In this document: positions 25,641 to 33,033 of the stretch, piece by piece | Position numbering within the stretch: the first letter of the stretch is position 1 | How the letters are laid out: every line of letters starts with the position of its first letter | Assembly: GCA_965216695.1 (NCBI GenBank) | Contig: OZ244212.1 | Span: forward strand, 4,712,001-4,776,000 | From: G965216695 sp965216695 | GTDB lineage: Bacteria > Pseudomonadota > Gammaproteobacteria > Pseudomonadales > Azotimanducaceae | Direction: 5' to 3' | Length of the DNA: 64,000 nt | Program-made: the position numbers and the translations under genes | Notes under the pieces: model-generated | What the model saw: the letters and a program-made list of their open reading frames with translations, nothing else | What the model was told of the DNA's origin: nothing | Database searches by the model: none

Positions 25641-26986
25641 TGCGGGCCCCCGAGCATGTAGTGCTTCCAAGCGTTGTATTGGGTGCGCATGTCCAGATCG
25701 CTCGTGCCGGTGTTGGTCCACCGATCGCCCATATTGCGATCGGCGCCGAAGTTGCGGTGCATCTCCACCCAGTCGCTGCCGGTAGAAAGCAGGCCTTTCT
25801 GAATTCGGCAGTAGGCTGTCTGGTCGTCTGGGCCCACCATCGATCCACTGGAATTGATCAGGCGGGAGTAGAGCAGTGTACGTTGCAACAGGGAGTCAGG
25901 AGCGCCCTTGAGCCGGAAAGACCAGGTTTCGATGATCGTCTTGTCGACTGCGATGGGTCGCACCACACGAATGTTCTGAATCGCCGACTTGATCGTCACC
26001 GAAGGATAGAAAAGCGTGTTGTGCGTATTGAACGTGAGGATCTCGCGCGTGCGCTCGGGCCCGTAGGCGTCGAGCATCGCGCGTTCGTAGTCGGGGTCCA
26101 CGCTGTAGTCGGCGTGGATACTCGACTTGCCACCGTCGTAGTGATGCCCATAGTTGAACCCGGTAATACCGGTAGCTTCGAACGCTTCGTAGGACGCCCC
26201 GAAAGGCGGAATGATTTCGGCGGCGTCCAGGTGCGGTGAGTTTTCGGGCAGCGTTGCAATATAGTCGTTGGCTGCGTCGACGACCGACTGGTGCACCACC
26301 ATCGGGTGCATCGTGTCGTTCAGATTTTCAACGAACAGCTTCCAGTTGCAATCGTGCTCGTATCGCAGGACGCCGCCGGCCGCTTCGATCCGGCCTTCGG
26401 GCGCTCGATCGCACAGATTGTCGAGCACGTCGCCGGCTCCGCCCATCCACTCCCGCAGTGGCGGCGGGCTGGGATTCAGCGTCGCGAACACAAACCCGCG
26501 ATATGTTTCGCTGCGGATTGGCTGCATGCTGTACTGGGGGTCGTTGCGGTCGAACCCGGTGCCTTCATAGCCCGCGAGGTGAGGTACACCCACGAGCTTG
26601 CCATCCAGCCGGTACGTCCACCCGTGATAGCAACAGCGGAAAGCATTGGTCGACCCGCATGGCGAATCGACGAGTTTGGCGCCTTTGTGACCACACCGGT
26701 TGTGCAATACGTGCACGCTTTGATCTCGGGCACGGACCATCACCACGGGCGTCGATGCGTAGTTCATCGTGATGTAGTCGCCGGGCTCGGGGGTCTGTGA
26801 ATCGTGTCCGATGTAAATCCACGCGTTGCCCCAGATTCGTTCCATCTCCAGATCGAAGATGTCCGGGTCGACGTAGATGCGTCGGTGGAGTTTCGTGTCC
26901 TGGACGAACTCAGGTAACAGGTCAGTGAGCGCACGGCCCGAGATGTTCGTGTTGGCATTCATTGGCGTGGTACTTGGCTTGCGCAT
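25637..26986 (-). CDS. Aromatic-ring-hydroxylating dioxygenase, alpha subunit (Rieske)
   Basis: 449 aa. The Rieske cluster is C-x-H near residue 97 (NRCGHKGA) and C-x2-H near 118 (CCYHGW). The mononuclear iron ligands are in ENLNDTMHPMVVHQ (H-x4-H) near residue 220, with a downstream acidic ligand expected. Length and the following beta subunit place it with two-subunit aromatic-acid dioxygenases of the benzoate/anthranilate kind. Another in-frame ATG lies at 26962. It is 27 bp downstream of the fused monooxygenase gene. The substrate is not determined; a ring hydroxylation feeding the pathway, for example on an indolic or benzoic compound, is plausible. Confidence 0.93.
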   Translation of the reverse strand: MRKPSTTPMNANTNISGRALTDLLPEFVQDTKLHRRIYVDPDIFDLEMERIWGNAWIYIGHDSQTPEPGDYITMNYASTPVVMVRARDQSVHVLHNRCGHKGAKLVDSPCGSTNAFRCCYHGWTYRLDGKLVGVPHLAGYEGTGFDRNDPQYSMQPIRSETYRGFVFATLNPSPPPLREWMGGAGDVLDNLCDRAPEGRIEAAGGVLRYEHDCNWKLFVENLNDTMHPMVVHQSVVDAANDYIATLPENSPHLDAAEIIPPFGASYEAFEATGITGFNYGHHYDGGKSSIHADYSVDPDYERAMLDAYGPERTREILTFNTHNTLFYPSVTIKSAIQNIRVVRPIAVDKTIIETWSFRLKGAPDSLLQRTLLYSRLINSSGSMVGPDDQTAYCRIQKGLLSTGSDWVEMHRNFGADRNMGDRWTNTGTSDLDMRTQYNAWKHYMLGGPQ

Positions 26987-27013
26987 TGCTCAGATTCTAT
27001 AGGGTATCCCGAG

Positions 27014-29395
27014 TTATGACTGAAGTATCTCGCCGCGTGCTGTCGCGATTGCGAGGGCATCGATCGGGTTGGGCGGCTTGGCGTTCTGCCGGAGTTCCAG
27101 CATTTCTTCGGCGTCGTTGTCGGCTTTGGATTGCGCGGCGGCTTTGCCGGACAGGTACTGTTTCGGCCAGAACTGGTCGTGACGATAGTGGGCTGCCGCA
27201 TTGAGAACGAGGTGGGGATCGTTCATCAACGGCCGGCCGAGCGCGACAATATCGGTCCGCCCGGCTGCGATCAGCGTGTTGGCTTGGTCGGCCGTGGTGA
27301 TGTTGCCCGCGACAATAGTGGGAATGCCCACTTCATTGCGTATTTGGTCGGCGAACGGCGCCTGAAACATGCGCCCGTAGATGGGTTGTTCTTCTGGACT
27401 CACTTGCCCCGTGGATACATTGATCACGTCTGCGCCGCGATCTTTCAGAAGGGTTGCGACCTGCACCATGTCGTCTTCGCTCAAGCCGTCGTCGAGCCAG
27501 TCGGTTGCGGACACGCGCACGGAGATGGGTTGGTCGCGTGGCCATTCGTCTCGCGCTGCCGCAAGTACCTCCAACGGGAAGCGCATCCTGTTGTCGATTG
27601 TGCCGCCGTACGCGTCACGCCGGCGATTGGTCGCCGGACTGATGAAGCTGCTCAGCAGGTAGCCGTGCGCCATGTGAATTTCGATCATGTCGAATCCGGC
27701 GCGCCGGGCGTTGCGGACGCTGTGCACGAAGTCGTCGATTACCCGGTCCATGTCTGGCCGCGCCATCTCCGCGGGTACGGCGCTATGGGGTTTGTAACTT
27801 AACGGCGACGGCGCGATCAGGCGCCATCCACCGTCGGCGAGTGGTTCATCCATACCGCCGTCCCAAGGCAGGCAGGTGGCGCCCTTGCGCCCTGCGTGCC
27901 CGAGCTGAGCACAGATCCTTGCTTGACTATGGGCATGTACGAACGCAACGATCCGCCGCCATGCTTCGGTCTGGTCGTCGGTCCAGAGCCCTGCGCACCC
28001 GGGTGTAATCCGTGCCGTCGGCGAAATACAGATCATCTCGGTGTTCAGGAGACCAGCCCCGCCAATGGCCCTTGCACCGTAGTGCACCAGATGCCAGTCG
28101 GACGGGACGCCTTCGTCGGCGCAGTATTGGCACATTGCGGACAACTGAAAACGGTTTTCGAGGTGGAGATTTCCGATACGAAATGGTTGAAAGGCGGGAG
28201 CGGACGGATGATCAGTCTCTATCCCGGTACCTGCGTTGCCGAGCGTGCGTCGCGTTCCGTCGGCAAACCAGCGATCGACGCTGCGAATGTAGGCAGGGTC
28301 GCGAAGCTTCAGGTTGTCGTAGGTAACGCGTTTTGAACGGCACAGCATGTTGAACGCGAACTGGTCAGCGCTTTGTACGGCGGCGTAGCGGTCAACGTGC
28401 TCGAACCAGCGCAGGCTTACGAGCGCGGTGCGTTGCAGACGGTCGGCGTCGTCTTTCCGTCGCGTCTGATAGAGCTTCAGCGCGTCGGGTACCCGACCGG
28501 CCGCGTCGTCGAAACATTGGGCCAAACTGATCGCATCCTCCATCGCCAGTTTGGTTCCTGAGCCAATGCTGAAGTGTGCCGAGCGCACCGCGTCGCCGAT
28601 CAATACGATGTTGTTGTGGAATAGGTGTTCGTTGCGCACGATCGGAAAGGTTCGCCAGACCGAGCGATTCGAGATCAGCGGATGTCCGTCGAGGTCGTCG
28701 GCGAACACGGCTTCGCAGTACGCGCGCGTGAGTTCCTCGTCGTCTTCGGTCAATCCCGACCGCCGCCAGGTGTCCTCGCTGCATTCCACAATCCACGTGC
28801 TCATGCCGGGTTCGTACCCGTACGCGTGGGCCCACCACCAGCCGTGTTCGTTGCGGCGGAACGTGAATGTGAAGTTTTCGAGAGGTTTGCGGGTGGCCAG
28901 CCAGCAGAAGCGGTTGGCCCGCCAATCCATCGTTGTGCCGAACTCGTCTGCGTAAGCTGTACGGATCAGCGACGAGATGCCGTCGCCGGCGACGATTAGA
29001 TCCTGACCGGCAACGTCGAGTTCGGCTACGTCGTGAATGTCGGTTTCAAAATCGATCTGCACGCCGAGTTCATCGCAGCGATCGTGGAATACGTTCAGCA
29101 GCTTCAGGCGCGACATGCCGCAAAATCCGTGCCCGCCGGAATGTACGGTTGAGCCGTGAATTTGCGTATCGATGCCGTCCCAGTAGATGAACTGCTCCAC
29201 AATGTGCTTGTACGTGCGGGGGTCCGCATCCATAAAACCGCGCAGTGTGTCGTCGGAAAACACGACACCGAATCCCCAGGTTGAATCCCGGCGCCCGCGC
29301 TCGATCACGCGGATGTTGTGATCGGGGTCTGCGAGCTTCATCAGGATGGCGAAGTAGAGTGAGGCAGGTCCGCCGCCAAGGCAGGTGATGTTCAC
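27014..29395 (-). CDS. Fused flavin monooxygenase/Old Yellow Enzyme: 2-aminobenzoyl-CoA (or salicylyl-CoA) monooxygenase/reductase
   Basis: 793 aa. Residues 1-~390 are an FAD aromatic hydroxylase: LGGGPASLYFAILMK at residues 4-18, the substrate-binding region with RNEHGWWWAHAYGYEPG, and the FAD motif IVLIGDAVRSAHFSIGSGTKLAMEDA near 270. Residues ~405-770 are an NADH:flavin oxidoreductase barrel (PFRIGNLHLENRF, QLGHAGRKG, IEIHMAHGYLLSSFISPATN, DAYGGTIDNRMRF). This exact fusion is known for 2-aminobenzoyl-CoA monooxygenase/reductase of Azoarcus evansii and for proteins named salicylyl-CoA 5-hydroxylase/oxidoreductase; sequence alone does not separate the two. The former hydroxylates and then reduces the ring, dearomatising it. 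It is first in its operon, with a strong promoter upstream. Confidence 0.93.
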   Translation of the reverse strand: MNITCLGGGPASLYFAILMKLADPDHNIRVIERGRRDSTWGFGVVFSDDTLRGFMDADPRTYKHIVEQFIYWDGIDTQIHGSTVHSGGHGFCGMSRLKLLNVFHDRCDELGVQIDFETDIHDVAELDVAGQDLIVAGDGISSLIRTAYADEFGTTMDWRANRFCWLATRKPLENFTFTFRRNEHGWWWAHAYGYEPGMSTWIVECSEDTWRRSGLTEDDEELTRAYCEAVFADDLDGHPLISNRSVWRTFPIVRNEHLFHNNIVLIGDAVRSAHFSIGSGTKLAMEDAISLAQCFDDAAGRVPDALKLYQTRRKDDADRLQRTALVSLRWFEHVDRYAAVQSADQFAFNMLCRSKRVTYDNLKLRDPAYIRSVDRWFADGTRRTLGNAGTGIETDHPSAPAFQPFRIGNLHLENRFQLSAMCQYCADEGVPSDWHLVHYGARAIGGAGLLNTEMICISPTARITPGCAGLWTDDQTEAWRRIVAFVHAHSQARICAQLGHAGRKGATCLPWDGGMDEPLADGGWRLIAPSPLSYKPHSAVPAEMARPDMDRVIDDFVHSVRNARRAGFDMIEIHMAHGYLLSSFISPATNRRRDAYGGTIDNRMRFPLEVLAAARDEWPRDQPISVRVSATDWLDDGLSEDDMVQVATLLKDRGADVINVSTGQVSPEEQPIYGRMFQAPFADQIRNEVGIPTIVAGNITTADQANTLIAAGRTDIVALGRPLMNDPHLVLNAAAHYRHDQFWPKQYLSGKAAAQSKADNDAEEMLELRQNAKPPNPIDALAIATARGEILQS

Positions 29396-29428
29396 GCGTT
29401 TTTCTCCGGCGGCACGGATTGTTCCGGT

Positions 29429-29457
29429 ATTATTTTCGTCAAAACTTTACATGTCAA
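29429..29457 (-). promoter_or_regulatory. Sigma70 promoter for the monooxygenase/Rieske operon, with overlapping palindrome
   Basis: On the minus strand a perfect TTGACA (complement of 29452-29457) and AATAAT (complement of 29429-29434) are 17 nt apart. Transcription would start near 29422, about 27 nt before the ATG at 29395. The imperfect palindrome TTTACATGTCAA (29446-29457) overlaps the -35 box, an expected position for a repressor such as the divergent MarR. Confidence 0.7.
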
Positions 29458-29564
29458 ATATTTATCTGGCACATAATTGCCGGACGCTGCATCATTGTCG
29501 GCGGCACTCAAGGCGCGCGGTTGCGCGCGAGAGCGTTGTCAAAGTAAGGGATACGGAGCGCAAG

Positions 29565-30029
29565 ATGGCATCGAAAGGTAGAGCGTCACCCAATCGCGCG
29601 GATCAGGACGAGGACGCAGCGCTTCGACTCTGGATTCGCCTGGTGCGTCTGGCCAATGGGTTGCAGAAAGATGTTGACCGGCGTTTGCGGCGGGATTTCG
29701 GGCAGTCGCTGGCGCGATTCGATGTGCTGTCGCAGCTCTATCGTGTCCCCGACTACGCGCTTTCTGTTGGGGAGCTTTCGTCGAGTCTGTTGACACCGAC
29801 CAACAACATCACCCGGTTGATCGATCGCATGCAACGCGACGGGTTGGTAGCGCGCGCGTTGAACGAAACCGACCGGCGAAGCGTTCGGATTGTTGCGACG
29901 CGTCGAGGTGTCGAAACCTTCGAAGCAATGGCGCGCCAGAACCGGGAGTGGATCAACCGCGCGTTTGGTGATTTGTCGGGCGCGCGGAAGCAGCGGCTAC
30001 TGAGCGCACTGCAACAGATCAATCTCTGA
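29565..30029 (+). CDS. MarR family transcriptional regulator
   Basis: 154 aa from ATG 29565, preceded by GGAG 6 nt upstream. The longer open frame to 29385 runs back through the AT-rich promoter region and is rejected. Winged-helix core: LARFDVLSQLYRVPDYALSVGELS, then NNITRLIDRMQRDGLVAR and the wing NETDRRSVRIVATRRG. It is divergent from the fused monooxygenase gene and probably represses that operon through the palindrome at 29446-29457. It differs clearly from the MarR at 23769, so the two blocks likely sense separate or sequential ligands. Confidence 0.93.
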   Translation: MASKGRASPNRADQDEDAALRLWIRLVRLANGLQKDVDRRLRRDFGQSLARFDVLSQLYRVPDYALSVGELSSSLLTPTNNITRLIDRMQRDGLVARALNETDRRSVRIVATRRGVETFEAMARQNREWINRAFGDLSGARKQRLLSALQQINL

Positions 30030-30073
30030 AGACGCGTCGTGCGCGTCGCTCCTCTTTTGCTTACGACAGGTGC

Positions 30074-30463
30074 TTACGACAGGAACTGCCAGACGGCGGT
30101 ACCGCCGGCGATGGCGATCACCAGGATCGTCCCGAACGCACCGATCCCCCGCAGCGGATCGCGCGCGTTGTCGTGTTTCAGGCCGAGCGGGTGCAGGATG
30201 CGCGATACGACCAGTGCGATACCAAGCGCATGCAGGAGCGTCGAGCCTGCGCCATTGGCTTCAATTATTGCCATCAGTAGCAACGCATACGGAACGTTTT
30301 CAACGAAGTTTCCGTGTCGTCGCATTCGCACGGCCACATCCATGTCGTCTCCATGCAGAATCGAGATCCCCGTTCGCGCTCGCGCAGCGCCAATGCCGAT
30401 CCCGAGCGCAATCAGAATGATCACCAGCAGGCCGGCGTAAAGTGCAGTAATGGGTAGAAGCAT
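30074..30463 (-). CDS. MAPEG family membrane protein
   Basis: 129 aa with four hydrophobic segments. The segment RMRRHGNFVENVPYALLLMAIIEANG near residues 47-72, containing the conserved Arg/Asn/Glu, and RILHPLG near 88 are typical of MAPEG (membrane-associated proteins in eicosanoid and glutathione metabolism). In bacteria they are often annotated as glutathione S-transferase-like, though activity is seldom shown. CGGAG lies 10 nt before ATG 30463. It follows the Eis-like gene by 24 bp and is probably co-transcribed with it. Confidence 0.92.
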   Translation of the reverse strand: MLLPITALYAGLLVIILIALGIGIGAARARTGISILHGDDMDVAVRMRRHGNFVENVPYALLLMAIIEANGAGSTLLHALGIALVVSRILHPLGLKHDNARDPLRGIGAFGTILVIAIAGGTAVWQFLS

Positions 30464-30487
30464 TTGTCCGTGTCTCCGTCAGGTGGT

Positions 30488-31741
30488 TTAGAAATCCCAG
30501 GTGGTGCTGGGGCAGGGTAAACGAATCGCGCGATCCAGTGCGTCGGTGAGCGTGTCCGGGCATTCGAACGCGTCGCTGATGCGCAGGCTCGACGCGGGTG
30601 CGGCGCCGAAAATCAGACGTGTGAATGCGCCGATGCTGCATTCTACGAGCGGCAGGCCGGCACGGTGACCCGCTGCGGCGTGGCTGGTTGCGCCGAGTTG
30701 GATGTGAAAGTCGCCGCCGGCACCCTGCCAGGTGTGTGTTTCCAGGTAGCGGCCGACCGGATCGGTAATGCGGGCATTGAATTCGACGTCGCGGTCGATC
30801 GACAGAGCCGCCACGCCGGCTGCAACGTCCAGTAACCGGAACTGCCACCAACCCACCGCCCGGTGTTCATTCTGGTGCTGTGAGCCCTTGGATTCGCGGC
30901 GGGTGCGAAACGGCAGTCTGAGCAGCGCCTGGAGTTGTACTTCCGGTGGTTCCATCATCGACACGGACGAGACCTGGTCGCCGAGCGCTTTGATGACGCC
31001 GAGAAGTTCCACGAGTTGGTCGGTGCTTTGATAGGCCATGAACAGAACGCGGTACGGACCGAATTCGCCGCGGGCTTCCATCCAGAGAAAATGGCTCAGT
31101 TCGCCGTCGGTTTCGTAGCCCAGACCGAACCCGTTTTCACTCCACTTCAGTTCCGCCTCGAAACCGCTGGCGCTGTAGAGGTTTACCGCGCCGTGGCCAC
31201 GCTGGCGTTTCAGCATGGCTTTGTGCATGTTTGCGGCGTCTTCAGTCGTGAGCCGGACGGGCGGACGAAACGGCACGTCGGTCTTCAACGTGGTTGGGTT
31301 GAACGAGATTGCGTGGTCGTACGTGCCATTGCCGAAGCCGAGCAGATCGTAGAAACCCTGATCGAACATACCCAGCGCCGCGACAGCGCATCCCTGTTCG
31401 GCGCCGCGCGCAAGCTGGCGGGCGGTGAGCTTGAGCGCGTAGCCCTGTTTGCGAGCGATCCGGCTTGTGGTAACCGCGCTGATCGCCCACAGCGGGAGCT
31501 CGTGGTCGGTGTGGCGCATCGTCCCTGGCGTGGCATGTACGGCGCACTCCGCATCACCATTCAGAAGCGCAACTTCGGCAACGCCACCAGAGAAAAACGT
31601 TTTCACGCGGTCATCGGTGGGGCTGTCGACCCAGCCGCATTCGTACCAGATGCGCGTGACGGCCGCGGCATCGGTGTCCGCGTCGTACAGTCGGAAACGC
31701 GTCTCGTTGTCGGGCTTGGTGTTAGGCGTAGTGTCAGGCAT
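30488..31741 (-). CDS. Eis-like GNAT acetyltransferase with C-terminal SCP2-like domain
   Basis: 417 aa from ATG 31741. Its layout is that of the mycobacterial Eis family: an N-terminal GNAT domain with ISAVTTSRIARKQGYALKLT (acetyl-CoA-binding loop) near residue 85, a second GNAT-like domain, and an SCP2-like C-terminal third. The chain ends in Phe, matching Eis, where the terminal carboxylate of Phe is catalytic (from memory). Eis acetylates amines such as aminoglycosides; the substrate here is unknown. The long extension to 31888 is an antisense overlap with the upstream adaptor promoter and was dropped. Confidence 0.75.
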   Translation of the reverse strand: MPDTTPNTKPDNETRFRLYDADTDAAAVTRIWYECGWVDSPTDDRVKTFFSGGVAEVALLNGDAECAVHATPGTMRHTDHELPLWAISAVTTSRIARKQGYALKLTARQLARGAEQGCAVAALGMFDQGFYDLLGFGNGTYDHAISFNPTTLKTDVPFRPPVRLTTEDAANMHKAMLKRQRGHGAVNLYSASGFEAELKWSENGFGLGYETDGELSHFLWMEARGEFGPYRVLFMAYQSTDQLVELLGVIKALGDQVSSVSMMEPPEVQLQALLRLPFRTRRESKGSQHQNEHRAVGWWQFRLLDVAAGVAALSIDRDVEFNARITDPVGRYLETHTWQGAGGDFHIQLGATSHAAAGHRAGLPLVECSIGAFTRLIFGAAPASSLRISDAFECPDTLTDALDRAIRLPCPSTTWDF

Positions 31742-31887
31742 GGCGTTTTCGTGTCGCGCGAGGTAGATCGCGTCCAAGCGTAAAGCAGAGGAGCGATGGT
31801 ACCAGCCAGGGGCGGCCGAGTGCGGCGTCTGGGCGCACGTCCCGGTTGCAGAAGTGGCCGTAGCGCGCGAAGCGAAAAAGCAAGACA

Positions 31888-33033
31888 ATGGTGGATTGCC
31901 GCTCGAAAGTCTCGCAGGGAGTAGCGCGTAGATTCATGCTGGCTCGAATTGGTCTGACATTGCTGTTGATGGTGCTGGTGGCCGTCGCTGTTCTATGGCT
32001 GAAACAGCAGCAGGTGGAGGCACGCTCGCTGGCTCTGGCCGGCGGAGCGCCGCCAGCGGTTGTAACAGTAACACGCGTGCAGCAGGTGGCGTGGAACGAG
32101 CGCATCGAAGCGGTCGGCAGTCTGACCGCTATTCAGGACGTGGCGATTGCGTCGGAAGTAACGGGCAAGGTTGTCGACATCGCTTTCGAATCGGGCGCGC
32201 CCGTGACGGCTGGCGAGATGCTGGTTCGCCTGGACGATGACGATGACCGGGCATTGCTGCAATCGCTGCGCGCGGAACTCCGGCTCGCTCAGGTAGAGCA
32301 TCGTAGGGTCGCCAATCTGCGCAGATCCGCAGCCTTTTCTCAGTCTCAGCTGGATCGTGTCGAATCCGAACGAGCGAGTCTCGAGGCGCGGGTCGAACGG
32401 CAGCGGGTGCTCGTCGACAAAAAGACGATGCGCGCGCCGTTCGATGGTGTGCTCGGTATTCGCCGGGTCAGCCTCGGGAGCATCGTTTCTCCGGGCGATC
32501 TTCTCGTGCGGTTGCAGAGCGCTGATCCGATCTATGTTGATTTTACGGTCCCGGAAAGGCACCGCAGTCAGCTCGCGGTGGGACAAAGTTTGCAGGTGGA
32601 AGTTGCGGCGTGGCGCGGTGAGCGGTTTGCGGGCACCGTAACCGCGGTGGATCCCGCGGTGGATGTACGCAGCCGCACACTAACGATTCGCGGCGAGCTG
32701 CCGAATGCCGAACGGCGCCTTCAGCCAGGTATGTTTGCAACAGTTCATCTGATTGTAGGCGCAGGACGGGACGTATTGACGCTGCCGCGCACCGCGATCA
32801 GTTTTTTTGCGTACGGCGAATCGGTGTTCAGAATCGACGCTGAGGGCGATCGACTGATCGTGCATCGCCAACCGGTTGAGATTGGCCGTACCCGCGATGG
32901 CCATGTTGAGATACTGAGTGGTCTCGAACCGGACGAACAAGTCGTTCACACAGGCCATCTGAAGCTCCGCGATGGCCAGTCCGTTGCCGTTGACGACGGC
33001 ATTTCGCTTCCTCAAGGCGTCCAGGACGGATGA
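31888..33033 (+). CDS. RND efflux periplasmic adaptor (membrane fusion protein)
   Basis: 381 aa as the longest frame. A single N-terminal membrane segment (LARIGLTLLLMVLVAVAVLWL) precedes a HlyD/AcrA-type architecture. This consists of a lipoyl half near residue 70 (GSLTAIQDVAIASEVTGKV), a helical hairpin of about 70 aa, the second lipoyl half (MRAPFDGVLGIRRVSLGSIV) near 178, and beta-barrel and membrane-proximal domains. ATG 31936 (MLARIGL) is an equally good start, with GGAG about 14 nt upstream, and puts the signal anchor at the very N-terminus. It overlaps the permease gene by 4 bp. Confidence 0.93.
   Translation: MVDCRSKVSQGVARRFMLARIGLTLLLMVLVAVAVLWLKQQQVEARSLALAGGAPPAVVTVTRVQQVAWNERIEAVGSLTAIQDVAIASEVTGKVVDIAFESGAPVTAGEMLVRLDDDDDRALLQSLRAELRLAQVEHRRVANLRRSAAFSQSQLDRVESERASLEARVERQRVLVDKKTMRAPFDGVLGIRRVSLGSIVSPGDLLVRLQSADPIYVDFTVPERHRSQLAVGQSLQVEVAAWRGERFAGTVTAVDPAVDVRSRTLTIRGELPNAERRLQPGMFATVHLIVGAGRDVLTLPRTAISFFAYGESVFRIDAEGDRLIVHRQPVEIGRTRDGHVEILSGLEPDEQVVHTGHLKLRDGQSVAVDDGISLPQGVQDG

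Noticed and set aside
25143..26986. Naming the Rieske enzyme anthranilate or benzoate dioxygenase
   Set aside because: Family-level similarity only; the adjacent CoA-pathway genes make a simple catechol-forming role uncertain.
29385..29564. 60-residue N-terminal extension of the second MarR gene
   Set aside because: It would translate the AT-rich promoter region; ATG 29565 has GGAG at good spacing and gives the usual MarR length.
31792..31920. Small plus-strand ORF (~42 aa) beginning with AGGAG-CG-ATG before the RND adaptor
   Set aside because: Very Arg-rich, spacing of only 2 nt between SD and ATG, overlaps the adaptor start in another frame; no support.
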